Assembly (NCBI RefSeq): GCF_037893015.1
Contig: NC_133660.1
Location: forward strand, 286,475,078-286,539,077
DNA length: 64,000 nucleotides
Direction: 5' to 3'
Origin: Macrotis lagotis
Taxonomy: Eukaryota; Chordata; Mammalia; Peramelemorphia; Peramelidae
Position 1 is the stretch's first letter. Each line of letters opens with the position of its first letter. A program made the position numbers and the translations under genes. This document shows, piece by piece, positions 54,950 through 64,000 of the stretch. Below the pieces are notes generated by a model, which was given only the letters and a program-made list of their open reading frames with translations, was not told the origin of the DNA and did no database searches.

Positions 54950-55200
54950 TTCTATGGTTTGAAGCGAATCAGATGGAGATGGGAAGACCTAGGTCCAAAT
55001 CTTGTGTCTGAGACGAATTGTGTGAACCTGGTCTCATCAATGAGCTGCTCTGAACCTAAATTTTCTTAATTTATATGATAAATATGACACTACCCCTTCT
55101 TCAGGTGCTTTTGAGGATCCAATAACTAATATAAAGGGTTTTTCCAAAGTCAAAGCACTGCAGAAATGTAAGCTTACTCTTTTATGAGAAATAGAACATC
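54950..55200 (+). repeat. MIR/CORE-type SINE, sense, near full length
   Basis: gggaagacctaggtccaaat, ctgaacctaaattttcttaa, gcttttgaggatccaataac and gcactgcagaaatgtaagct. Confidence 0.75.
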
Positions 55201-55581
55201 TAGAACATGACAGACAACTGGCCTTGGAGCCACTTGGGGTTTCCTGATCCTGGCCAAGTAACTTACCCTCTTGGTGGTTGAAGTAATTAAGAAGATTCTA
55301 AGTTGGAAAGTTCCAGCTAGAATTGCAGGATGTTATCTCACCCAGAAATTCCCGATATCAATGATACTATAGGTTCAGTTCCTTTTCCTGTCTCCCAATA
55401 TTAGTATTATTTCCTGTTTTCTCATTGAGGTTAGACTGAACCAAAACAGCTGCCTTGAGAAGACTTGGTGGCCAAGCAATCTCTGGAACCCCAGCTCTCC
55501 CACCAATGTACCTGCTTTCAAAGCTAAGGCTATCATCCTCATCCTCCCTGAATCTAGTCCCCAATAAGAGAACATAGGCTT

Positions 55582-55787
55582 GGGGCAGCTAGGTGGTCCA
55601 GTGGAGAGAACACCAGCCCTGGAGTCAGAGGGTCCTGAGTTCAAATATGGCCTCAGACAGTTACTTAGCTGTGTGATCTTTATTTTTTTTGAGTTTTACA
55701 ACTTTTCCCCTAATTTTGCAAAATCATATCCTAAAGGAAAAAATGAGATTAGCTGTGTGATCTTGAGCAAGTCACAAACCCATTGCC

Positions 55788-55790
<3 letters not shown>
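55582..55790 (+). repeat. Marsupial tRNA-headed SINE, sense, interrupted by a short insertion
   Basis: The SINE runs 55582-55680 (ggggcagctaggtggtccag ... agctgtgtgatctt) and resumes at 55765 (gagcaagtcacaaacccatt). Between lies a 68-bp insert (55681-55748), flanked by the 16-mer ttagctgtgtgatctt at 55665-55680 and 55749-55764. Confidence 0.92.
55681..55748 (-). mobile_element. 68-bp retroposed insert with 16-bp target-site duplication
   Basis: Begins with a T-rich run (tattttttttgagttttaca) and contains gcaaaatcatatcctaaagg. A poly-T start and a perfect 16-bp duplication point to L1-type target-primed insertion of a heavily 5'-truncated element in antisense, possibly an L1 3' end. Confidence 0.75.

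Positions 55791-55844
<54 letters not shown>
55791..55844. repeat. (GA)n microsatellite at the tail of a SINE
   Basis: About 26 GA units directly where the A-rich tail of the preceding SINE should be, so it probably arose from that tail. Confidence 0.96.
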
Positions 55845-55849
<5 letters not shown>

Positions 55850-56129
55850 CATGGGCTTTAGGGAAAAAAGAGACCCCAGACTTAAAGTCAAGCAACAAGT
55901 AGTTTTTTTCCTCCATTGACTTCAATTTCTTTGACTCTAAAATGAAGTATTTGACCTATATAGTTTCTGAGGTCCTTTTTCTCTCTGATCCTATGACCCC
56001 ATATGTTTGCTTTAGATTCATCTGTCATCTGTCAAGGTGTGACAAAAAGATACATCGGTGGGGGCTCAGAGTTCTGAATTTGGATAAGTGATCCAATTGG
56101 GTTTCTGAATTCAAATGTCAGTTTATTTT

Positions 56130-56240
56130 TATAGCAAGCATTTATTAGATGCCTCCAGTATGCCAAAAAGTGGTGACACAAATACAGTCCCTGTCCTCAA
56201 GGAGCTTACATTCTCTAGAGGGCTATAACACATAGTGAAG
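56130..56240. repeat. Old interspersed repeat ('ccctcaaggagct' family)
   Basis: gcaagcatttattagatgcc, cagtatgccaaaaagtggtg and cctgtcctcaaggagcttac. Same family as near 24100, 42525 and 45210. Confidence 0.55.
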
Positions 56241-56679
56241 AGTGGTGGCCAGGGAAGGATGTTTTGATCTGATGAATCAGAGATTGTGGTATCCTCACTG
56301 TGGCAGTAGGGCAAGGATGATGCAGGAAAAAGAATTCAGGTCTTGCTAAGGGATTCTGCCCCCTTCTTCTGGAAAAGAAAGGATTTAAGCTTATCAGATG
56401 CCAAGGGAACCAGTTCCGCAAGGCAGTTAAAGTTTCTGAAAGAATTCTCTGCTTAGCTCAAAGATCACTGTAAGGAAATTACTATGACATCTTTCACAAT
56501 GGCAACTTCTTTGTTGTGGGTTTTCCCATAGGTCCACTGACTCAGATGGCAACCCCCCTGTCATTTTTTTTATATCATCCTCATGAATTGTGACCAAAAA
56601 GTTTACTATCCTGCAATAGCATTTAGCTAGGCTGGTTCTCAGAAAACCCAGGTGTGCAGCTCACCAACAGTCCTATGAT

Positions 56680-56900
56680 GTCATCCTCTGGAGGCCTGAG
56701 TTCAAATTCTGGTTCTGATACCTGCTGGCTGTGTGATAGCAGGTGAGCCAGACTTCCCTCCCTGAATTTCAGTTCCCTCATTTGTAAGATGGCCATCATC
56801 ATAATCTTTCCATGGTCCATTGACCAGGGTCTCTGTGAGGAAAGCTCTCTGTAAACCAATGAACTACAGAATCATGTGCTGCTTACAGCTGTTTGGATGT
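56680..56900 (+). repeat. MIR/CORE-type SINE, sense
   Basis: gcctgagttcaaattctggt, tttcagttccctcatttgta and ctctctgtaaaccaatgaac. Confidence 0.7.
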
Positions 56901-57079
56901 CAATTGGACAGTCTCTTGAGGACTTAGGCCTGATATGAATGCCAGCCACCTGATGCTTCAAGACTTTTAATCTCAGCTGATAGGCCCCCCTCTTCCACTG
57001 CCATGGAACCCATGTTCATGGTCGGGTAGACAAGGCTCTTGTGAGCTATCATGACACCTAAATTCCCATGCCCTTTAGT

Positions 57080-57300
57080 TTAATTGTTTATCATCTGTGT
57101 CCAACTCTTTGTCATTCCATTTGGAGTTTTCTTGGCAGAGATATTGAAGTGGTTTGACATTTCCTTCTCCAGCTCAATTTACAAATGAGGAAACTGAGGT
57201 TAAACCATGTTAAGTGACATAGTGTCTGAGGTTGGATTTGAATTTACAAAGAAGTTTTCCTGGCCCTGAGCCCAGGACACTATCCATTAATTTCCCAAAG
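57080..57300 (-). repeat. SINE with RTE-like tail, antisense
   Basis: catctgtgtccaactctttg, catttggagttttcttggca, atttccttctccagctcaat and ggttggatttgaatttacaa, the reverse order of the copy at 61405-61625. Confidence 0.8.
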
Positions 57301-57589
57301 ACCTCAATCAATGAACTTCTCAGAAGTTAGCTAGGTTAGTTCTCAGATGGATGATAGAACCTACTCCAGGAGGCCTGGTAGGATCTGGATTTCAAAGAGC
57401 TGCAGAGTATATGTGAATATTACCCCCCCTCCCCCAAGTCTTTTCTCCAGGTTCCTTCTGGTGATCTATGTATGGAATAATTAAGGAGACCTTCCCTTAT
57501 CCTCATTGTTTTCCTCTCAATGCTGTCCAATGTCCTCCTTAAATGTAACACCGAGAACAGAACCCATTTCTCTCTCTTTTTTCACAATT

Positions 57590-58262
57590 TTCCCCTCAAT
57601 CCTATCCCCCCCCCCAGAAGGCAATGTCAGTCTCTACATTGTTTCCATGGTGTACATTGATCCAAATTGAATGTGATGACAGAAAAAATCAGATCCTTCA
57701 GGAAGAAACATAAAGTATAAGAGATAACAAGATCAGACAATAAGATAGCAGGTTTCCCCCCCCCTAAGTTAAAGGAAATAGTCCTTGGACTTTGTTCAAA
57801 CTCCATGGCTCTTTATCTGGATACGGATGATATTCTCCATCACAGAGCCCCCAAATTGTCCAATTGTTGCCCTGATGGAATGAGCGAGTCCATCAAGGTG
57901 GATCATCAGCCCCATGTTGCTGTTGGGGTGTACAGTGGTTTTGGGGTTCTGCTCATCTCACTCAGCATCAGTTCATGCAAATCCCTCCAGGCTTCTCTGA
58001 ATTCCCATCCCTCCTGGTTTCTAATAGAACAATAGTGTTCCATGACATACATAGACCACAGTTTGCTAAGCCATCCCCCAATTGAAGGACATTTACTTGA
58101 TTTACAATTCTTTGCCACCACAAACAGGGCTGCTAGGAATATTTTTGTACAAGTGATGTTTTCCCCCCTTTTCCTCATCTCTTCAGGGTATAGACCCAGT
58201 AGTGGTACTGCTGGATCAAAGGGGAAGCACATTTTTGTTGCCCTTTGGGCGTACAGAACCCA
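57590..58262 (-). repeat. L1 LINE 3' end, antisense, with readable ORF2 tail
   Basis: The minus strand from 58232 to 57906 keeps an open frame with PFDPAVPLLGLYPEEM, then CTKIFLAALFVVAKN, KCPSIGGWLSKLWSMYVMEH and WEFREAWRDLHELM, the C-terminus of L1 ORF2. It continues into the 3' UTR (57600-57830 on plus). An incomplete copy, 5'-truncated. Confidence 0.92.
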
Positions 58263-58314
58263 TTTCTCTTGATCTAACTAGGACAGATTACAGAGCCTAT
58301 CACCTCCCTAGTTG

Positions 58315-58560
58315 AGGATATGAATCCTCTCAGTGAATAGAGCATTGGATGTAGAGTCAGGAAGACCTGAGTTCAAATCTTAATTCAGATAATTAGGCTG
58401 TTGTGACCCTAAGTCATTTAACCTTTCTGGGCTCAGTCTCCACAACTGTTAAATGGAAATGATGATACTAATAGCAGTGTGGTTGTGAGGGTAAAATGGA
58501 ATAATGCAGGTAAAGTGCATTGTAAACCCTGAGGCACCGTGCAATTATCCTAGTCAGAAT
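58315..58560 (+). repeat. MIR/CORE-type SINE, sense, near full length
   Basis: aagacctgagttcaaatctt, ctgggctcagtctccacaac, atggaaatgatgatactaat and gcaggtaaagtgcattgtaa. Confidence 0.8.
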
Positions 58561-59794
58561 AACTAATGATACTTAACATTTATATAATTGAAGGGCTTGT
58601 AAATGCATTATCTTATATCTATAGCAATTATGTTATGATTTATGTAACCTCAGTTCACATTAGCTTTTCCAGCTGCCAATACCAGGTCACACTGAGCTTA
58701 CAATCCCTGATGGCCCTCCCATCTTCTTTCAGATGCACTATTGCCTATTTTCCCTTCTTCCATTGCATACTCATGAAACTGAGGACAAGTGTGTGAATTT
58801 ATATTCGTAGCTACCCCAGATTTAAAGCACTCGAACTAATAACTCCTAAGTCTTGATAGATAAATAGATTTTTACTGAACCAACCAGAAAGGACATGGTC
58901 TGGAAAAAAAAAAAGACTTCAAACCCACCAGCTAGTTAAGTGATAAGTTGCTTCTAAAGTTGGTGTTCTACAATGAGGAACCACATTGCCATTGGGAAGA
59001 ATAAATGCCCTATAGAAAGAAACAGGCAATCCATGAGGCCAGGCAGGGATATCTGTGACCAGAGAAACTCACCTTCTCCACACTGTGGAGGTTCCGTCAT
59101 TGATGGATATCAGCTCTTTGCTTGGATGTTCCTTTATCTGATCATAATCTTTTCTCATTCCCTCTTTCCTTCTGCCTTATGACCCTTAACCCTCTTCTTC
59201 ATCTTCACTATGACTTCCAATTCCTTTGACCCTCAGGTCTTTAGCAGATCATCACTCCATATACTGACTAGATTCTTCTTCCATCCCTATCCTGACCCCT
59301 TAGTGGATTAGTCAAACCCTACACTACCTTCTACCCTCCTATCTAGATTCCCCATCCTAGGGACAAGCACATGGAGCCAAACTCCAACTCTGGATTAGTC
59401 CTGCCATCTGCCTCCATTACTTGTAATCACAAAAATCACATTGATTGGGTCCACTTTAAATTTATGTTTTATAATCTCAACTGGGCCCTCACTGTGGCAA
59501 GGCAATCATCAAACTGCCCTCTCTGTTGTTATCCACAGTGCTTGTTCGAAACTTCCTCATTTCTCCTCAAGTTTCCCAAGGAATTCCTTTCCCCTTCCCT
59601 TTCAACTGAGGAACATCGATGAAAAAAAAATGAGTAAGTACCCTGTTTAGCACTTAAAGTCTTTGTTACCTGCCCTCCTCTTACCTCTGGTTTTCTTGCA
59701 CTTTACTCCTCTCTACCTACTCAGTGATCCAGACATCAGTCTCCTTGCTGTTCCTAGCATGTGACATTCTAACTGCAGTCTTTTCTTTTCTCTT

Positions 59795-60600
59795 TTTTTA
59801 AATTTATTTTTTCAAATTATATGTAAAGCTAATCTCAACATTTTTTTTTTAGGATTTTGCAAGGCAAATGGGATTAAGTGGCTTGTCCAAGGCCACACAG
59901 CTAGGTCATTATTAAGTGTCTGAGGCCGGATTTGAACTCAGGGACTCCTGACTCCAGGGGTGGTGCTCTATCATCCACTGCCCCACCTAGCCGCCCCTCA
60001 GCATTCATTTTTGTAAAATTTTTCCCCTCTTACTCGTTCCTCCCCTCCCTCCCAAGACAGCAAGTAATCTGATATAGGTTATACATGCTCAATCATGCTA
60101 TACATATTTCCATTTTAATCAGGTTGTGAAAGAATCAGAACAAAAGGGAAAAATCATAGGAAAGAAAAAAAAACAATTTTAAAAAGTAAAAATGGTATGT
60201 TTTGATCTGCATTCAGACTCCATAGTTCTGTCTCTGCATGTGGATGACATTTTCCATTGTAGACCTTTTAGAGTCCTTGATCACTGGGAGTTAAATTGAT
60301 CATAGTTGGTCAGCACTACAATGTGGCTATTACCATTATAATGTCCTCCTGGTTCTGCTCATTTCACTTTGCATTAGTCCATGGAAGTCTTTCCAGCTTT
60401 TTCTGAAATTCTTCTGTTCATCATTTCTTATAGCACAATAGTATTCTGTGACATTCATATACCATAACTTGTTCAGCCATTCCCCAATTGATGGATTTCC
60501 CCTCAATTTCCAATTCTTTGCCACCACAAAAAGAGTTGAATAGTTTCATCCATGTTGGTCTTTTCCCTTTTCTTGTGATCTCTTTGGGATACAGAGCCTT
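59795..60600 (-). repeat. L1 LINE 3' end, antisense, with nested SINE
   Basis: 3' UTR text at 59795-59840 and 59998-60300 (aagcaagtaatctgatat-like, tccattttaatcaggttgtg, ctgcatgtggatgacatttt), then the ORF2 C-terminus on minus (60527-60336: NPSIGEWLNKLWYMNVTEYY, KSWKDFHGLMQSEMSR). Interrupted by the SINE at 59841-59997. Confidence 0.88.
59841..59997 (-). repeat. Marsupial tRNA-headed SINE, antisense, inserted in an L1
   Basis: gcaaggcaaatgggattaag, cacacagctaggtcattatt, gccggatttgaactcaggga. 'ctcaacattt' before and 'ctcagcattc' after mark the target-site copies; the L1 3' UTR joins up across it. Confidence 0.93.
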
Positions 60601-60822
60601 TTCAATGACTATCTCTCATACCTGGAAGATTCTCCCTCCTCTCCTTTACCTCTTAATTTATCTTCTTCAAAGACTCAATTCAAATCCCACTTTTGGTAAG
60701 AGCCCTTTCCTGGTCTCCTTAATTGCTAATGTCTTTCCCTTTGAGATTTCCTCTCATTTTCTCTTCATGTTTCTTGTTTGACTCTAGCTAAGTCTGTGTC
60801 TGTCTCCTCCATTAAAATGTGA

Positions 60823-60869
<47 letters not shown>

Positions 60870-61250
60870 ATCTATCTATCTATCTATCTATCATCTATCT
60901 ATCTGTCTATCTATCATCTATCTATCTATCATCTATCTATCTATCTGTCATCTATCTATCCATCATCTACCTATCTATCTTATCATCCATCTATCATCTA
61001 TCTATCTATCATCTATCCATCATCTATCTATCTATCATCTATCTATCTATCTATCTATCAATCATCTATCTATCATCCATCTAGCTTTCTAGCTCTTTAG
61101 CTCTCAAGACACATACACAGGTATCTAAATATATACAGACACATACACACACATATATGTTTATATATATTTGCCTTTTTATCTACAATACTTTGTATAG
61201 TGCCTAAGACAGAGCAAACGTTTAATAAAAGCTTCTACATTGTGTTGGCT
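60600..61250 (+). repeat. L2 LINE 3' end split by an ATCT satellite
   Basis: 60600-60822 is L2 (aagactcaattcaaatccca, gagccctttcctggtctcct, gtctcctccattaaaatgtg) and 61160-61250 is the last part of L2 (agtgcctaagacagagcaaa, cgtttaataaaagcttct). The satellite sits between the two. Confidence 0.75.
60823..61085. repeat. (ATCT)n satellite, about 260 bp
   Basis: Pure ATCT at first, then ATCT with ATC and CATC interruptions in a higher-order pattern (ATCATCTATCTATCT-type units). Open on the plus strand as Ile-Tyr-Leu-Ser, an artefact. Confidence 0.97.
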
Positions 61251-61404
61251 TTGTTAGAATATATCTCTGTTGGTCTCTAGCTGAAGTGTTCTCTGAGCTA
61301 ATTCTGCTAACATACTCTGGGGTTTAATGGTTAAAAAAGACTTCCCTTACCAGAGAAGACAAATTCTTTTTAGCTGAAAAAGCTAAAGCATAAACTCTAG
61401 TTAA

Positions 61405-61625
61405 TTGGCTCAGTGGATAGAGCACTAGTCCTGGACTCAGGAAGACCTGAGTTCAAATCCAACCTCAGACAGTCACTAGTTGTGTTACCTTAGGCAAGTC
61501 ATTTACTCCATTTGCCTCAGTTTCCTCATCTGTAAAATAAGCTGGAGAAGAAAATGGTAAGTATTTTTGCCAAGAAAATCCCAAATGGGATCCCATAGAG
61601 TCAGACAAGATTGAACAATAACAAA
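61405..61625 (+). repeat. SINE with RTE-like tail, sense, near full length
   Basis: ggctcagtggatagagcact, gacctgagttcaaatccaac, cctcagtttcctcatctgta, gctggagaagaaaatggtaa, gccaagaaaatcccaaatgg and agagtcagacaagattgaac. The 'agtcagacaagattgaac' end is like the 3' end of RTE-type LINEs, which would mobilise it. Confidence 0.85.
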
Positions 61626-62004
61626 GATACCAGTGGAGTAATGGGCTTTCTCTCATCATGGGGTGGAATCAGCTTCCTTGCCAGTGGGGCATCTCTGACA
61701 GCAACTTTGTGTCACTTTTCCTGAATTTTCTATGTAATAGCTACTCTCCAGGTGAACCTCATCTCCAGTTCTTCAGAGATGCCTTGTGGCCACTCAGCAT
61801 CCCTGAAGAAATGTTATTGCTAAGAATTTAGGGAGAAGTGACTCAGGAGCATTTAAAGAAAGATTACTCAACCAACCCATCGTCTACCTGCTGACCAGCG
61901 AGCCCAGCTCAGTGACCACCCATAGTATCTGTCTAAGGGAGATGTACTGAGAGATGAAATCCGCGAGTTAGCCATCCAACTGATATTCATAACAGTAAAG
62001 ATGT

Positions 62005-62300
62005 TGTTTGTCCTTCATTCTCAAAGAAGATCATCAGGGAGGTGATGCCATGACCTGTTGGTGAATTGGATTTGGGTGAGGGGGTCTGTGCTAAGTCTCC
62101 AGCCTCGTTTTCTCCTCCAGAGTCATCTGAGTCCATTGGCCCAATAGGAATCAGCATGACTGGAGACAGCCCTGGAAAGGCAGCTAGGTGATGCAGTGGA
62201 TAGCATACTGGCCTTGGAGTCAGGAGGATGGGAGTTGGAATCTGGTCTCAGTCACTTGCCTCTTACTAGGTCACTTAACCCTGATTGCCTTGCATCCATC
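62005..62300 (+). repeat. Composite marsupial repeat with SINE end
   Basis: First part as at 5032 (tttgtccttcattctcaaag, gaattggatttgggtgaggg, agagtcatctgagtccattg), then a SINE-type head from 62176 (aggcagctaggtgatgcag) and end cccgattgccttgc-like. Confidence 0.75.
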
Positions 62301-63164
62301 CCGTAACAGTAAGTGGAGGGGGAGGGAAGAGAGTATTTCTAAGTACAAGTTTTCATTTGATATTATAGAAATTTACTGGTCTTACAAATATGATAGAAAT
62401 CTGGTCTTATTGCTGATAATGATAGCTTAATTAAATTTATAATTTATAATTTAATTAATGTTTTAAAGTTTGGAAAATGTCTTGTCCACAGACTCAGTTG
62501 ATTGAATTACATGTCACAGTCGGAACGTAAGAATTCTTCACTCACTTCATTTTTCCCAAGTGGATCGTTAGGCCAAACTTGTGAATGGGAGTGGCTCGCC
62601 TTTCAGGGATCTAATGGTGTGAATAGGACTCCAGGCCCAAGCATCTGAGGGATCCAACTATCTCCATTTTGATGTTACCCTGAACATCTTCCATGAGTCT
62701 GGTACTATCCCAGTCTCCAAAGATCTCAACAGGAGAGAAAGTCCAGCTAAATCTAAGGAGACGAAACTTGAGAGAGAGAAATACGCAGGGAGGTTGTCAC
62801 TGACAGTGGGACAAGGTCCAGAAATTTTGCGGTTGGCAGGTACATGCAATAAAGACAAGAATGGGCGATGAAGGTTCTAAGAATCAGTCTAAGGACAGGC
62901 TAATCTCTAGTCTTTTTGCTCTTGTCCTCGGGTTTATTTTCCACGTCAACCACGAAGAAGGACTGAGAGGAGCTTTGCTATCTCAGCCCCAGATATTCTC
63001 CGCCGTGGTTTTCCTGCCTGGGGTTCTTGAAATGATCCGAGAGCATAAGGACAGACGAGAGGGGTTTTCTGACCCTAAGTAAATAAGTGGCTGGGTTGGA
63101 GGAGCAGAGTAGTTATCCTTCTCCGAAGGGTGCTTTCTTTGCTGGCTGTCTAATTGGAGCTCAT

Positions 63165-63385
63165 TTTGGTGGCTGTGGTTGGGGAGTTGTGTCTGACTCT
63201 CGGTGACCCCCTTTGGTTTTTGGCCAAAGAAATGGAATGGTTTTCCATTTCTTCTTTTACAGATATGGATACTGAGGGTGAAGTGACTTGTCCAGGATCA
63301 CACAGTTAATGAATATCTGAGGTCAGATTTGAACTCACGAAGATGAGTCTTTCTGATACCAGATCTGGCTCCCTGGCACTGCCCC
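63165..63385 (-). repeat. SINE with RTE-like tail, antisense
   Basis: ggggagttgtgtctgactct, cggtgaccccctttggtttt, gatcacacagttaatgaata and ggtcagatttgaactcacga. Confidence 0.82.
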
Positions 63386-64000
63386 TAAAAACTAATGTGC
63401 ATGTCAGGGTATAGATACTCAGCTATTCTGTCCTTCCCTCTTTGAAATTCTAGTCTAAAGTGGTCCCTTCCTTTCAAGGACATCATTCCTTATTGATGTG
63501 AAACAGATCCAGGATATAAGTTCCCCCTTGTGGGTTCCTCTATCTTTTGAAGAATGAAATAATCATTAAGGAGAATCAGAAAACTCTTCTGTTCCCAACT
63601 ACAGCTGAAGGGAGGAGGGTTTATGACCTTGGAGTTTGGAAGGTCTGGAAGGGGGCCTTAGCATGTTCAGGTATGTGGTCAGTGCAGGACCGATGTCCTG
63701 TGGGGGGTGGGGAATGACCTTGAGGAACCCAGCTTCCCCAGGGGTAGTTGAGATGAGGATTCCTCCACTGCCTTTGGATGTGAACGTGGCAGGGTGGATG
63801 CTATGTAGAAATGGAGCTAAATTGAGCTCCAACTGTCCCCAGAGACTGAGGTGGCATAGCAGAGGGTATCCCCGCCCACCTAAGGTCCTGGAGGAAATAG
63901 TTTAGTTTGTTCTTGCTATAGCTTCAAAGGAAGTATTCCATTGTGAAATCTGGCAGATAGATAAATATGGGGTGCTAGACTTGGGACCCTAAGATCCAAA

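Larger units (their letters stand above)
54060..64000. other. Downstream intergenic region, no gene recognised
   Basis: No exon chain recognised. SINE, MIR, L1 and L2 copies fill much of it. Unrecognised sequence lies at about 55200-55580, 55900-56640, 56900-57080, 58800-59790, 61640-62000, 62440-63160 and 63400-64000. In human, FADS3 lies beyond the 3' end of RAB3IL1, but no desaturase or cytochrome b5 motif (HPGG, His boxes) is seen here. Confidence 0.7.

Noticed and set aside
58800-59790. A long AT-rich stretch that may be an old transposable element
   Set aside because: No family could be recognised by eye, so it is left unassigned.
62861-63082. A 73-codon open frame beginning MGDEGSKNQSKD
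   Set aside because: No recognisable domain, no splice partners and no similarity that I know of; the surrounding 62440-63160 stretch is unassigned.

Overview
The window is mammalian genomic DNA. The most telling repeat is a ~150 bp tRNA-headed SINE, present in about twenty copies on both strands. Its head reads like ggcagctaggtgg, its middle like ttcaaatccggcctcagaca, and its end is gccttgcaaaaa plus an A-rich tail. With it occur many older MIR/CORE-type SINEs, SINEs with an RTE-like tail, L1, L2 and CR1/L3 fragments. This SINE form is what I associate with Australian marsupials, most likely dasyuromorphs (Tasmanian devil, antechinus, dunnart or relatives). That placement rests on recall of the repeat family, not on a search.

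The window holds one protein-coding gene that I can support: RAB3IL1 (GRAB, the Rab3A/Rab8 guanine nucleotide exchange factor), on the + strand. It starts in a CpG island (about 22.3-23.7 kb). Ten coding exons lie between 23375 and 51929, and the 3' UTR ends at an AATAAA at 54028. All ten exons join in phase under GT-AG rules into a 381-residue protein, against 382 as I recall the human protein. Intron 1 is 15.3 kb; exons 2 to 9 are packed into 38.7-48.5 kb.

Region by region: 1-22.3 kb is intergenic or upstream DNA made of repeats and unrecognised unique sequence, including two local direct duplications, a GATGGT satellite and a 49-bp minisatellite. 22.3-54.05 kb is RAB3IL1. 54.05-64 kb is intergenic again and rich in nested L1/SINE fossils, with an L2 copy split by a large ATCT satellite. 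In human the neighbours are BEST1 on the 5' side and FADS3 on the 3' side; I see no exon of either here.

The most interesting observations concern RAB3IL1 itself. Between exons 5 and 8 there are three separate in-frame opportunities for alternative splicing: a 162-nt phase-0 candidate cassette exon with a run of 11 serines, a 99-nt intron 6 that is open in the coding frame, and a 24-nt candidate microexon with strong splice signals. Upstream, the reading frame stays open through the CpG island and a hexanucleotide repeat to an in-frame ATG at 22919. I found no bacterial, viral or otherwise new defence-like system, and no LTR element that I could recognise.
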